Positions 18,415 to 26,682 of a DNA stretch of 64,000 bases are shown piece by piece. Below the pieces are notes generated by a model, which did not search any database, was not told the origin of the DNA, and was given only the letters and a program-made list of their open reading frames with translations. A program made the translations under genes and the position numbers. The DNA comes from JANMDU01 sp043777675 (GTDB lineage Bacteria; Pseudomonadota; Gammaproteobacteria; Burkholderiales; Burkholderiaceae_C): NCBI GenBank assembly GCA_043777675.1, contig JAYWHR010000031.1, positions 1 through 64,000 on the forward strand, in the 5' to 3' direction. The stretch's first letter is position 1, and each line of letters opens with the position of its first letter.

Positions 18415-19515
18415 TTAAGCGCGTAAATTCTGCTTTTCCTCAGCAAAATCAATCAGTTGCGAGACGAGATCGCGCTGGCCAAAACACCGGCTTCGCGCTG
18501 CTAAGACGCATTCTTGCCAAGCTTCGAGATCCATGGCTGGCAAAATGGCATCAGATAGCCCATTCCACACGCGGTGAAATGCGCGCAGATCTGGCGGCGC
18601 TTGCAGCCAATCTAAGAAGGCTTCGAGCTTGGTGGCATGCGCACCGTCTTCCTGCGGATAAATTTGCCAGACAAATGGACGGCCTGCCCATAAAGCCCTG
18701 ACCATAGAATCTTCGCCGCGTACAAAATTCAAATCGCAGCGCCTTAGCAGCGCATCGTATTGCGGCTGAGGCATGTAGGTTTGCTCATGTATTGATAGCA
18801 TCTCACGCATATTCCATGCCGGCGATTGCTCATTTTTACTTTGACTCGCGGCCTGCAATGCCGTCTGGCCACGCCCCGGCATCACCATCAATTGTGTAGG
18901 CTGCGCGCTATCGGCACAATGTTTGAGCAGATCTGCCAAGGCGGGTGGCTCATAGCAGAACAGGCTGATACGGGTCTGCGGATTAGATGGATTTGGCTCC
19001 TCCACAACATCTGGCTCACGTATCAGGCCGCCCGTGCCCCCTGTAAAACCGGGGTAGAAAAACCATTTTGTCATCCCAGCCGCCGCGCCACCCATGACAG
19101 GCGAAGGCAGGCCGTGGCTGCGTTGCGCATAGCTTTCAGCGCTGAGGTATTCCAGATTGATCCAAATTGGTTTTTTGACAGTATTTTTATCTGCTTTTAT
19201 GCCATTAGCCGGCACAGAATATGCGCAAGACGCTATTTTTTTCATAGCAATCCATGTGTGATCGATCTCGCAGCCAAACGCCTCAATCACCACATCGCCG
19301 GGCTGCACATCAAGCGGCATGGGTTGATCAGGCCGCCACGGGCGCACTTGCACGCCCGGGCATCCGGCGGGTGCCATCCATGAGAGCCCCGATGCATCGT
19401 CAATCCAGAGCCGCACGCCTTGCCCACGCGCAGCCAATGCAGCGCAGAGACGCCAACACACACCAATATCGCCAAAATTGTCGATCACACGACAAAAAAC
19501 ATCCCAGCGCAACAT
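18415..19515 (-). CDS. earP: EF-P arginine rhamnosyltransferase EarP
   Basis: 366 residues from ATG 19515 (a TTG at 19518 is also in frame). EarP moves rhamnose from dTDP-rhamnose to Arg32 of EF-P. The N-terminal signature DVFCRVIDNFGDIGVCWR holds the two aspartates (Asp12, Asp16) that match the catalytic pair of the Pseudomonas enzyme. The C-terminal nucleotide-sugar site FVRGEDSMVRALWAGRPFVW is also intact. Two copies of the dispersed repeat lie in frame inside the gene (about residues 90-104 and 231-244). The gap to efp is 103 nt. Confidence 0.95.
   Translation of the reverse strand: MLRWDVFCRVIDNFGDIGVCWRLCAALAARGQGVRLWIDDASGLSWMAPAGCPGVQVRPWRPDQPMPLDVQPGDVVIEAFGCEIDHTWIAMKKIASCAYSVPANGIKADKNTVKKPIWINLEYLSAESYAQRSHGLPSPVMGGAAAGMTKWFFYPGFTGGTGGLIREPDVVEEPNPSNPQTRISLFCYEPPALADLLKHCADSAQPTQLMVMPGRGQTALQAASQSKNEQSPAWNMREMLSIHEQTYMPQPQYDALLRRCDLNFVRGEDSMVRALWAGRPFVWQIYPQEDGAHATKLEAFLDWLQAPPDLRAFHRVWNGLSDAILPAMDLEAWQECVLAARSRCFGQRDLVSQLIDFAEEKQNLRA
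18783..18825 (-). repeat. Dispersed ~45-bp repeat, copy 4 (inside earP)
   Basis: The plus strand reads GCTCATGTATTGATAGC, then ACGCATATT and CATGCCGGCGA, the reverse orientation of the consensus. In earP it encodes SPAWNMREMLSIHEQ in the region between the two Rossmann-like domains. The frame differs from copy 5. Confidence 0.75.
19206..19250 (+). repeat. Dispersed ~45-bp repeat, copy 5 (inside earP)
   Basis: TAGCCGGCACAGAATATGCG is followed by CAAGACGCTATTTTTTTCATAGC. It is almost a consensus copy. Read on the earP strand it encodes IAMKKIASCAYSVPA, the same frame as the ugpC copy (ELIALNAYSMPA) and the aldolase copy (DLIAIRQGFMPA). Confidence 0.88.
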
Positions 19516-19572
19516 CAAAATCCTTGAAGCTTTATTCGCGTTTTTGGGTTTGCTTTTTTCGCGCTTTTCGCG

Positions 19573-20931
19573 TTACATGGCGGTTTCTAAAATCGCCAAT
19601 TCCCCACGCAGAGAAAATCCCATGCGCTGCGACACTGCCATGTCGATCAATTGCCCCGGTAGCCGCGTCATGGCAGATTGCGAAGCAGAAAAGTTGATCA
19701 CGCGATTGCATTCCGTGCGCCCCATCAACTCAAGTGCATCCGGCTTGGATTGGCGAGAAGGCCCTTCCACCAAAATCCGAGCGATTTTGCCAACGAACGC
19801 ATCGGACAGCGCATGCGTGTTGTCGTTGATCGCTTTTTGCACTTGCATCAAGCGCGCATGCTTGATGTCATGCGGCGTGTCGTCTGCTAAAGATGCCGCT
19901 GGCGTGCCGGGGCGGGGGCTGAAGATGAAGCTAAATGAGTTGTCAAATTGCATGTCTTCGATCAGTTTCATCGTCTTGGCGTGATCCGCATCGCTTTCGC
20001 CGGGAAAGCCAATGATCAGATCTGTAGACAGATGCAAATCGGGTCGGATCGCGCGAATTTTTCGGATGATGCTTTTGTATTGCAAACTGGTGTAGCCACG
20101 CTTCATTGCAGCGAGGATCGTGTCAGATCCATGCTGCACAGGCAAATGCAAATGGCTCACGAGTTTTGGCAGCTTGGCATAAGCTTCGATCAGCGCAGGG
20201 GTGAATTCATTAGGATGGCTTGTGGTGTAGCGAATACGCTCGATGCCGGGGATATCGCTCACGTAGTCGAGCAGCGTCGCAAAATCGCAAATCTCCGCCG
20301 TGCTTCCCATCGTGCCCCGATATGCATTCACGTTTTGCCCGAGCAAATTAATCTCGCGCACACCTTGGCCCGCAAGCTGCGCGACTTCGAGCAACACATC
20401 ATCGAGCGGGCGATTGATTTCCTCGCCGCGCGTATAGGGCACCACGCAATAGCTGCAATACTTGGAGCAACCTTCCATGATGCTCACAAACGCACTCACA
20501 CCTTCTCGCCGCGCGGGCGGCAGGTGATCAAACTTTTCGATTTCGGGGAATGAGATGTCAACCTGCGATTTTTTGGTTTTCAATTGATTGGCAAGTAGCT
20601 CTGGCAAGCGATGCAAAGTCTGCGGGCCAAAGACCACATCCACATAGGGCGCTCGCTTGATGATCGCTTCGCCCTCTTGGCTAGCGACGCAGCCGCCAAC
20701 GCCAATCTTCACGCCTTTGGCTTTCAAATGCCGGATGCGCCCCAAATCAGAAAACACTTTTTCCTGCGCCTTCTCGCGCACCGAGCAAGTGTTAAATAAC
20801 ACCAAATCGGCTTCATCCACGTTGTCCGTTTTCTCATAGCCGTCAGCCGCGTGCAGCACGTCCACCATCTTGTTGGAGTCGTACTCATTCATTTGGCAGC
20901 CAAAGGTTTTGATGAAGACTTTTTTACTCAT
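19573..20931 (-). CDS. miaB: tRNA-2-methylthio-N6-dimethylallyladenosine synthase
   Basis: 452 residues. This radical SAM methylthiotransferase makes ms2i6A37 in tRNAs reading U-initial codons. The N-terminal UPF0004 domain holds three cluster cysteines (FGCQMNEYDSNK, FNTCSVREKA, GGCVASQEG). The radical SAM motif CSKYCSYCVVPYTRGEE follows near residue 155, then a C-terminal TRAM domain. Full length. A dispersed repeat copy sits just upstream of the start. Confidence 0.98.
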   Translation of the reverse strand: MSKKVFIKTFGCQMNEYDSNKMVDVLHAADGYEKTDNVDEADLVLFNTCSVREKAQEKVFSDLGRIRHLKAKGVKIGVGGCVASQEGEAIIKRAPYVDVVFGPQTLHRLPELLANQLKTKKSQVDISFPEIEKFDHLPPARREGVSAFVSIMEGCSKYCSYCVVPYTRGEEINRPLDDVLLEVAQLAGQGVREINLLGQNVNAYRGTMGSTAEICDFATLLDYVSDIPGIERIRYTTSHPNEFTPALIEAYAKLPKLVSHLHLPVQHGSDTILAAMKRGYTSLQYKSIIRKIRAIRPDLHLSTDLIIGFPGESDADHAKTMKLIEDMQFDNSFSFIFSPRPGTPAASLADDTPHDIKHARLMQVQKAINDNTHALSDAFVGKIARILVEGPSRQSKPDALELMGRTECNRVINFSASQSAMTRLPGQLIDMAVSQRMGFSLRGELAILETAM

Positions 20932-20941
20932 GATGTGAAAT

Positions 20942-20985
20942 TACTATGAATTTAATAGCGTCTCGCGCAGTGAATACGCCGGCTA
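20942..20985 (-). repeat. Dispersed ~45-bp repeat, copy 6 (upstream of miaB)
   Basis: The plus strand reads TACTATGAATTTAATAGCG, CGCGCAGTGAATA and CGCCGGCTA. It starts 11 nt upstream of the miaB start, so it falls within the likely leader region of miaB. Confidence 0.85.
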
Positions 20986-21047
20986 AGTGCCAAAAAGGCT
21001 TGAAAAAAAGAGCACAAGGAGAGGTTAATGCACCTCAGCTGTGCGGG

Positions 21048-21554
21048 TTAGCGCTGCGGCTGTTGATCGCGCTGTTGTCGACCCATTTGCTCGAAGCTAG
21101 GCAATTGATTGAAAGGCGTTTTACCATCGTCTGGCTTGGACGCATCCGTTTCTGAGGCAAAGCTGAAATTGCGCTCAGGTGTATTGGTTTTGAGCTTTTG
21201 CTTGGCTTCCAACTCGTTCAAAATCCACACTTCATGCACTTCGCCCCGCGGGTTGCGCACGAAATTCACGATGAACTCAATATTTGTGACGCTGGCCGAC
21301 ATCACCATTCGCTGCTGCGTATCGCGGATGCGCGAGCCTGGCGAGAGACGCTCTGGCTTGCCATCGATCAAAATTTCTGGTGCTTGCACGACGCGCATCC
21401 TGCCGCGCAATGCATTCGCAGGAAACTTGCGCAAGCCGGGCGTACCCGTTTGCAAGACGGTTTCATTGGCCGGCAGTGGTGCAGAAAGCTGGTCTTGTGC
21501 CAGCACAAAAGTGCTCAGCATCAGGCCAAGCAAAGACAAGAAACAGCGGTTCAT
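21048..21554 (-). CDS. Conserved exported protein, function unknown
   Basis: 168 residues from the ATG at 21554; ATGs 9 or more codons upstream are possible. A signal peptide (MNRCFLSLLGLMLSTFVLAQ) is followed by a compact domain with RMRVVQAPEILIDGKPERLSPG and RNPRGEVHEVWIL. The C-terminal tail is rich in Gln, Arg and Pro. I recall similar periplasmic proteins of unknown role in Burkholderiales. It is not obviously linked to miaB. Confidence 0.65.
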   Translation of the reverse strand: MNRCFLSLLGLMLSTFVLAQDQLSAPLPANETVLQTGTPGLRKFPANALRGRMRVVQAPEILIDGKPERLSPGSRIRDTQQRMVMSASVTNIEFIVNFVRNPRGEVHEVWILNELEAKQKLKTNTPERNFSFASETDASKPDDGKTPFNQLPSFEQMGRQQRDQQPQR

Positions 21555-21695
21555 GGTGAACATCCAGAGGCTGTGGAACATGCTTCATTGTAATGCGTTG
21601 TGCTTTATATCCAGAGCCCCATTTCAATTCTGAGATTGGGTAGGCTTCGAGCCTTCACACCATGGATGCTGATAAATACACATTTGAATTTCTTC

Positions 21696-22877
21696 TTAAT
21701 TCGCTGAAAAAGTCGAACCAGAACTCACCGGTTGCCCCGGTGCAGCAATAATGAAAAAACCTAAGTACGGTGCAGTTTCAAAGCCACGACTCACATTGCG
21801 TACAAAATTTGAGTTCATGATTGATAGCGATCCGCTGCGATCATTGCTGACATAAAAAACAGCACCGCCTCCTTCGTTGGCCGTGTTGTCTTGAAAAATG
21901 CTTCCGGAGAGCATCAAGTTAAAGGTATTGCCATCGTTGTATATGGCTCCGCCACTGCCGCCGCCAGGCTTGCCAGCTTGGGCAGGATTTGCACCGTTGC
22001 CAATCGCCTCGTTATGCGTAAAAACACTATTGAGCACGCTGTAAGAAACACCAATGCTACTGAGCGCGCCGCCATTAGAGCATTTATTGCCTAAGCCTGC
22101 TGCTCCGCCAAACGTGCTGTTAACCACATAAACAGGCTTGTTGTTGTAAATACTTAATGTGCGCACAGCACCGCCTCCAACATCTGGGCCTACCGCATCG
22201 CACTGATTGTTAAAAAAACGTGAGTTCACAATTTTGAACTGACCACCACGTACAAAAATGGCGCCGCCGCCTCCACCCTCAGCTGTTTGGCCAGTTGAAT
22301 TGCCATTGCGCAAAGTGATGTTTTGCACTGTTAAGCGAGGTAGTTCTTGATTTTGACATTGCGCAGTCGTAAAAACTTGAGCGGAATCGCACGTGTTTTG
22401 GTACAAAATCCGAACGGCACCACCGCCATCCAAAGTGACTTTGCCACCGCCGTCCAGCGTGACATCGGGTTTGTCGTTGAACACTTTAGCTGTGTTGCTC
22501 ATCAAAATTGTCACTGGTGCTGCACCGCAATTAAAGGTGATGATGCCGCCTTGGGCGACTGCACTAACCACAGCTGCCCCGGTGCAGCTAGCGGGCGTAC
22601 CTGTGCCGACGATCCGTGTCGGTGTGCTGCTATTGACTGCTTGACCAGCTGCCGGAACCACTGCGGAACCTGCTGCGTTGCCGGCCTGAGGTTCACCCGT
22701 AGGCAATGGCAATGGCAATGGCAATGGCAATGGCAATGGCAATGGCAATGGCAATGGCAATGGCACTGGTGTTTCAGGAGCAGTAGAGCCACCGCCTCCG
22801 CAAGCCGTCAAGACAACTCCACAACACAGGGCGAGACTAGCGAGTCGTATTGTGCAATTGAAAACTTGTACTTTCAT
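21696..22877 (-). CDS. Putative lipoprotein with Pro-Leu linker and parallel beta-helix
   Basis: 393 residues from ATG 22877, with AGGA 6 nt upstream. The signal peptide ends in a lipobox (LTAC) followed by GGGGS, then a Pro-Leu repeat of about 24 residues encoded by ten GGCAAT hexamers. The body shows repeating short strands with Asn-Gly turns (LTVQNITLRNGNSTG, FKIVNSRFFNN, VYVVNSTF, YSVLNSVFTHN, NLMLSGSIFQDN), the pattern of a right-handed parallel beta-helix as in polymorphic outer membrane or pectate-lyase-like proteins. The C-terminus has no obvious anchor. Surface location is inferred. Confidence 0.72.
   Translation of the reverse strand: MKVQVFNCTIRLASLALCCGVVLTACGGGGSTAPETPVPLPLPLPLPLPLPLPLPLPLPTGEPQAGNAAGSAVVPAAGQAVNSSTPTRIVGTGTPASCTGAAVVSAVAQGGIITFNCGAAPVTILMSNTAKVFNDKPDVTLDGGGKVTLDGGGAVRILYQNTCDSAQVFTTAQCQNQELPRLTVQNITLRNGNSTGQTAEGGGGGAIFVRGGQFKIVNSRFFNNQCDAVGPDVGGGAVRTLSIYNNKPVYVVNSTFGGAAGLGNKCSNGGALSSIGVSYSVLNSVFTHNEAIGNGANPAQAGKPGGGSGGAIYNDGNTFNLMLSGSIFQDNTANEGGGAVFYVSNDRSGSLSIMNSNFVRNVSRGFETAPYLGFFIIAAPGQPVSSGSTFSAN
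22702..22761. repeat. Ten tandem GGCAAT hexamers
   Basis: Ten perfect copies of GGCAAT on the plus strand, followed by a variant GGCACT. They lie in the putative lipoprotein gene and encode alternating Pro and Leu on the minus strand. Slippage would change linker length in steps of two residues without shifting the frame. Confidence 0.95.
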
Positions 22878-23039
22878 CGTCATTCCTATTGATGTGTCAT
22901 ACACACCATATCATCCGATGGTTGCACAAGTGACTATGAAGAAATCAATAGTCGATGTAATAACTACTGCTGTTTGTAAAGAGAAATTATCGCCACAGCT
23001 GCAAATAAACGCTATGGATGCGCAATGAAAAATGCAAAC

Positions 23040-23471
23040 TTATCCATCGATCCCGCTAACCCGCTTAAGCAGTGAGACGAGTTGTTGCCGCTCATCGTCG
23101 GTCAAAGTGCTGAGCAAACGCTGCTGCACTTTGCGAGCTGGTTTTTTCATCTCTAAGGCCATTTTCTGGCCTGTTGGTGTGAGCCATAGCAGCTTGCGAC
23201 GTTTATCGGTGGGCGAAGCCTCACGGCGCAGCCATCCGCGTTCTTCTAATCTCATAATCACCGAGCCGGATGTGGCTGCATCAAGCGCCACGCGCTGCGC
23301 GATGCTGATTTGATCTGCACCGGGCTCATCAACCAAGGCTTGCACAATAGCGAATTGCAATGACGTGACTTCATAGCCACCCAGCTCCTCAGCAAAAATT
23401 GCCATGGAGGTTTGATGGGCGCGCCGAATCAAATAGCCGGGCGCTTGGGTAAAGTCAAAAGAAGTGGCCAT
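23040..23471 (-). CDS. MarR-family transcriptional regulator
   Basis: 143 residues from ATG 23471. The winged helix has ADQISIAQRVALDAATSGSVIMRLEERGWLRRE and the wing SPTDKRRKLLWLTPTGQ. The gene is divergent from the 3-hydroxybenzoate hydroxylase gene, with 114 nt between starts. MarR-type repressors of aromatic degradation usually respond to the substrate or its CoA ester. Control of the adjacent catabolic operon is inferred from position. Confidence 0.9.
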   Translation of the reverse strand: MATSFDFTQAPGYLIRRAHQTSMAIFAEELGGYEVTSLQFAIVQALVDEPGADQISIAQRVALDAATSGSVIMRLEERGWLRREASPTDKRRKLLWLTPTGQKMALEMKKPARKVQQRLLSTLTDDERQQLVSLLKRVSGIDG

Positions 23472-23497
23472 GACAGAATTAGATAACTGCTTTGATT

Positions 23498-23511
23498 GTA
23501 AGCATGCATAC
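23498..23511. promoter_or_regulatory. Candidate operator 1 for the MarR regulator
   Basis: GTAAGCATGCATAC is an imperfect palindrome in the divergent intergenic region, with a related site 50 nt away. It lies 27 nt upstream of the marR start. Confidence 0.45.
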
Positions 23512-23558
23512 GATGAGGGTAAATACCGGTCAACTATATGATATGCGTACATACAATA

Positions 23559-23570
23559 AGTAAGCATACT
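23559..23570. promoter_or_regulatory. Candidate operator 2 for the MarR regulator
   Basis: AGTAAGCATACT is palindromic except for one pair and shares TAAGCAT with candidate operator 1. It ends 15 nt before the hydroxylase start, so a bound repressor could block transcription initiation. Between the two sites, GCGTACATAC looks like a further half site. Confidence 0.45.
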
Positions 23571-23585
23571 AAAAATAGGCACGGC

Positions 23586-24785
23586 ATGACAACACCATCA
23601 ACTTCTCCAATCCTGATCGCAGGCGGCGGCATTGGCGGTATGGCTGCGGCCTTCGTGCTTGCTCGCAGTGGCTATGCAGTCACTGTGCTGGAGCAAGCGC
23701 CTGAGTTTGGCGAGATTGGTGCGGGCATTCAGCTCGGCCCCAATATTTTTCGCATGCTTGATTACCTTGGCTTGACTGAAGAGATCAACAAAGTGGCCTA
23801 CTTCCCGCCTGCGATGGGCATGCGCGATGTGCGTACGGGCGAGCAAGTGGTGCGCGTGCAGATGGGCGATGCAGCACGGGCAGCGTATGGCGGCTTTGCT
23901 TATGGCGTGATATACCGCAAAGATTTGCATGATGTGCTGCTCAATGCATGCCGTGGGCACAGCGGCATCACGCTGCGCACGAATGCTGGCGTGGCATCAT
24001 TTACGCAAGACGGCGCAGTAGTGACTGCCGTGTTGAAAGATAGCGAACAAATTCAAGGCGCAGCATTGATCGGTGCAGATGGATTGTGGAGCGGCATTCG
24101 TCAAGCAATTGTGGGCGATGGCAAGCCGCGCGTGAGCGGGCACATTGCGTATCGCGCGGTGCTCAAGCGGGAAGATGTGCCGCCTGAGTTGTGGAGCGAT
24201 GAAGTGCAACTTTGGGGTGGCGAGAAAACGCACCTCGTGACTTACCCATTGCGCCGCGGCGAGTTATTTAATTTGGTGGCAGTATTTCACTCCAATAAGT
24301 ATGACGAAGGCTGGGATACCTTTGGTGATAACAGCGAGCTTACCGAGCGCTTTGCCGATGCACACCCGACCGTGCGCGGGCTGCTCGCCAAAATCAACGT
24401 GTGGAAAATGTGGGTGCTTTGTGACAGAGAGCCCGTGAAAAATTGGAGTCAAGGCCGTGCAACATTACTGGGCGACGCGGCGCACCCGATGCTGCAATAC
24501 CTCGCCCAGGGCGCGGGCCAAGCGATTGAAGATGCGGTGGTGCTTGGCAAAGCCGTGGAGCATTTCAATGGCGATTTTGAAAAAGCATTCTTGGCCTACC
24601 AAGAAAAGCGTTACTTGCGCACTGCCCGCGTGCAACTCACGGCGCGCTTTTATGGCGATATCTACCATGCCAGCGGCGTGACACGCGAGTTGCGCAATTC
24701 GATCTTCCAAGGCGGAAAAGATGCTGCGGGCTTTGCGGGCTTGAAGTGGATGTATGAGGGTATTGATCCGCACAATCTGTTTTGA
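23586..24785 (+). CDS. FAD-dependent monooxygenase, probably 3-hydroxybenzoate 6-hydroxylase
   Basis: 399 residues from ATG 23586. Class A flavoprotein hydroxylase: the dinucleotide fold ILIAGGGIGGMAAAFVLARSG is at the N-terminus, GADGLWSGIR (DG motif) near residue 160 and GDAAHPMLQYLAQGAGQAIEDA (GD motif) near 295. The family includes salicylate and 3-hydroxybenzoate hydroxylases. The following gentisate dioxygenase favours 3-hydroxybenzoate to gentisate; salicylate 5-hydroxylation uses a different enzyme type. It overlaps no gene but abuts the dioxygenase. Confidence 0.85.
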   Translation: MTTPSTSPILIAGGGIGGMAAAFVLARSGYAVTVLEQAPEFGEIGAGIQLGPNIFRMLDYLGLTEEINKVAYFPPAMGMRDVRTGEQVVRVQMGDAARAAYGGFAYGVIYRKDLHDVLLNACRGHSGITLRTNAGVASFTQDGAVVTAVLKDSEQIQGAALIGADGLWSGIRQAIVGDGKPRVSGHIAYRAVLKREDVPPELWSDEVQLWGGEKTHLVTYPLRRGELFNLVAVFHSNKYDEGWDTFGDNSELTERFADAHPTVRGLLAKINVWKMWVLCDREPVKNWSQGRATLLGDAAHPMLQYLAQGAGQAIEDAVVLGKAVEHFNGDFEKAFLAYQEKRYLRTARVQLTARFYGDIYHASGVTRELRNSIFQGGKDAAGFAGLKWMYEGIDPHNLF

Positions 24786-24796
24786 AAGCCCACATC

Positions 24797-25891
24797 ATGC
24801 TCACTAAAACAATTCATCCCGACCGCGCCCAGCTCTACGCAGACATGTCGCCAGCGAATCTCACGCCGCTGTGGGAAGTGCTGCATGCCCTCGTGCCGCC
24901 GCAGCCGAAAACACCTTGCCTGCCCGCGCTGTGGAAATACGACGATGTTCGCCCCTTCCTCATGCGCGCGGGCGCGGCGATCACGGCTAACGAGGCGATT
25001 CGCCGTGTGTTGATTTTGGAGAATCCTGCTTTGCGCGGCCAATCGTGCATCACGCAATCACTCTATGCCGGTTTGCAGCTCATCCTCCCCGGCGAAGTTG
25101 CGCCGAGCCATCGGCACACGCAAAGCGCGCTGCGCTTTATCGTTGAAGGCTCGGGCGCATACACGGCAGTCGATGGCGAAAAAACGATGATGACGCCCGG
25201 CGATTTCATCATCACCCCGAAATGGACTTGGCACGATCACGGTTACGAAGTAAGCCGTGATCAAAAGCTCAATGCACACGGGCACGAAGGCCAAGATCCG
25301 ATGGTGTGGCTCGATGGGCTCGACATTCCAACGATTCGTTTCTTCGATGCAGGGTTCGCGGAGAACGATGCAAGAGCATCACAAGAAGTCACCAAACACG
25401 AAGGAGCAAGTTTTGCCGCCTACGGCCACAACATGGCTCCCGTGCGTGGCGACTCTCCCTTCGGCAACACCAGCCCGATCTTCAGCTACCCCTATGCCCG
25501 CACCCGCGAAGCGCTGCATTCCTTAGAGCGAACGGAAAAATTAGACGCTTGGGATGGGTTCAAGCTGCGCTACACCAACCCACTCACCGGCGGCTCGCCC
25601 ATGCCTACCATGCAAACCTTTATGCAGCTTTTGCCCAAGGGCTTCAAAGGCGAGCCCTATCGGCAAACCGATGGTACGGTGTTTAGCGTGGTGGAAGGCG
25701 CGGGGCAAGCGCTTATCGAATCTCATCATGGCAGCTATACGTTTGAGTTCACCGCGCGTGATCATTTCGTCGTCCCCTCATGGCACACTCTGCGTTTGAA
25801 TTCGAGCGCAGGCAGTGTGCTTTTTAGTTACTCAGACCGACCGATCCAGCAGGCTCTGGGCATTCACAAAGAAGAAAGGTTTTCCGCATGA
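24797..25891 (+). CDS. Gentisate 1,2-dioxygenase
   Basis: 364 residues from ATG 24797 (an in-frame TTG at 24782 is an unlikely start). It is a bicupin Fe(II) enzyme that opens gentisate to maleylpyruvate. The first cupin has the metal motif PSHRHTQSALRFIVEG near residue 101. The second, C-terminal cupin has GTVFSVVEGAGQALI and the later HFVVPSWH. Full length for the family. It overlaps the hydrolase gene by 4 nt. Confidence 0.93.
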   Translation: MLTKTIHPDRAQLYADMSPANLTPLWEVLHALVPPQPKTPCLPALWKYDDVRPFLMRAGAAITANEAIRRVLILENPALRGQSCITQSLYAGLQLILPGEVAPSHRHTQSALRFIVEGSGAYTAVDGEKTMMTPGDFIITPKWTWHDHGYEVSRDQKLNAHGHEGQDPMVWLDGLDIPTIRFFDAGFAENDARASQEVTKHEGASFAAYGHNMAPVRGDSPFGNTSPIFSYPYARTREALHSLERTEKLDAWDGFKLRYTNPLTGGSPMPTMQTFMQLLPKGFKGEPYRQTDGTVFSVVEGAGQALIESHHGSYTFEFTARDHFVVPSWHTLRLNSSAGSVLFSYSDRPIQQALGIHKEERFSA

Positions 25892-26583
25892 GCTATGTGT
25901 TCAATCCTCCCGCAGTGGTGAGCGTGCCCATCGTTGGCCGCACGGAGCGCTTCCCTGTCAACCGCGTGTATTGCGTGGGCCGCAACTATGAAGAGCATGC
26001 CAAAGAAATGGGTTTTACTGGCCGCGAACCGCCGTTCTTCTTTTTGAAGCCGGCGAATGCCATTGTGGTGGTCAATGCTGGTGAGACGGGCAGCATTCCG
26101 TACCCAACGCTCACGAAGAATTTTCATCACGAAATCGAATTGGTTGTAGCCATTGGCACGGGCGGGAAAAACATCAAAGCAGCCGATGCTGCCAAGCATA
26201 TTTTTGGCTACGCCGTGGGCCTCGACATGACGCGCCGCGATCTGCAAGGCGAGATGAAAAAAGCAGGTCGCCCTTGGTGTATCGGCAAAGCCTTTGATCA
26301 TTCCGCTCCGATTGGCCCCATCGTGCCCGCAGCGCAAGCTGGCGACATCAACAACGCCGAATTGGCTGTGACGGTCAACGGCGCACATCGCCAAAAGAGC
26401 ACGGTGGCTAAGCTGATTTGGAATGTGGCCGAGACGATCGAATACCTATCTGCTGCATGGGATATGCAACCCGGCGATTTGATCTACACCGGGACGCCTG
26501 AGGGCGTAGGGGCGGTGGTGAGCGGTGATGTGATGGTGGGTACGGTCGCTGGCCTACCTGATCTGCATGTCAAAGTTTCTTAA
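25888..26583 (+). CDS. Fumarylpyruvate hydrolase (FAH family)
   Basis: 231 residues. The FAH domain carries YCVGRNYEEHAKEMG, then FFFLKPANAIV, and the metal ligands in FHHEIELVVAIG followed by YAVGLDMTRRDLQ. It would cleave fumarylpyruvate to fumarate and pyruvate, the last step of the gentisate pathway. A maleylpyruvate isomerase, needed between the dioxygenase and this enzyme, is not encoded in this window. Confidence 0.9.
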   Translation: MSYVFNPPAVVSVPIVGRTERFPVNRVYCVGRNYEEHAKEMGFTGREPPFFFLKPANAIVVVNAGETGSIPYPTLTKNFHHEIELVVAIGTGGKNIKAADAAKHIFGYAVGLDMTRRDLQGEMKKAGRPWCIGKAFDHSAPIGPIVPAAQAGDINNAELAVTVNGAHRQKSTVAKLIWNVAETIEYLSAAWDMQPGDLIYTGTPEGVGAVVSGDVMVGTVAGLPDLHVKVS

Positions 26584-26607
26584 TCATTTACAGACAAAAT
26601 AGGCGTA

Positions 26608-26652
26608 TAGCCGGCATAGAATATGCGTAGAGTGCTATTGAATTCATAGTAT
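26608..26652 (+). repeat. Dispersed ~45-bp repeat, copy 7 (reference copy)
   Basis: TAGCCGGCATAGAATATGCG is followed by TAGAGTGCTATTGAATTCAT and AGTA. It is the best consensus-like intergenic copy, lying between the fumarylpyruvate hydrolase and the TRAP genes. The last part, GCTATTGAATTCATAG(T), is itself an imperfect hairpin. Confidence 0.9.
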
Positions 26653-26682
26653 CTGCGTCGTGAACTTCTTTGGAGATAATTC

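Noticed and set aside
22702..22761. Tandem repeat considered as a CRISPR array
   Set aside because: The units are 6 bp with no spacers and are in frame in a coding gene.
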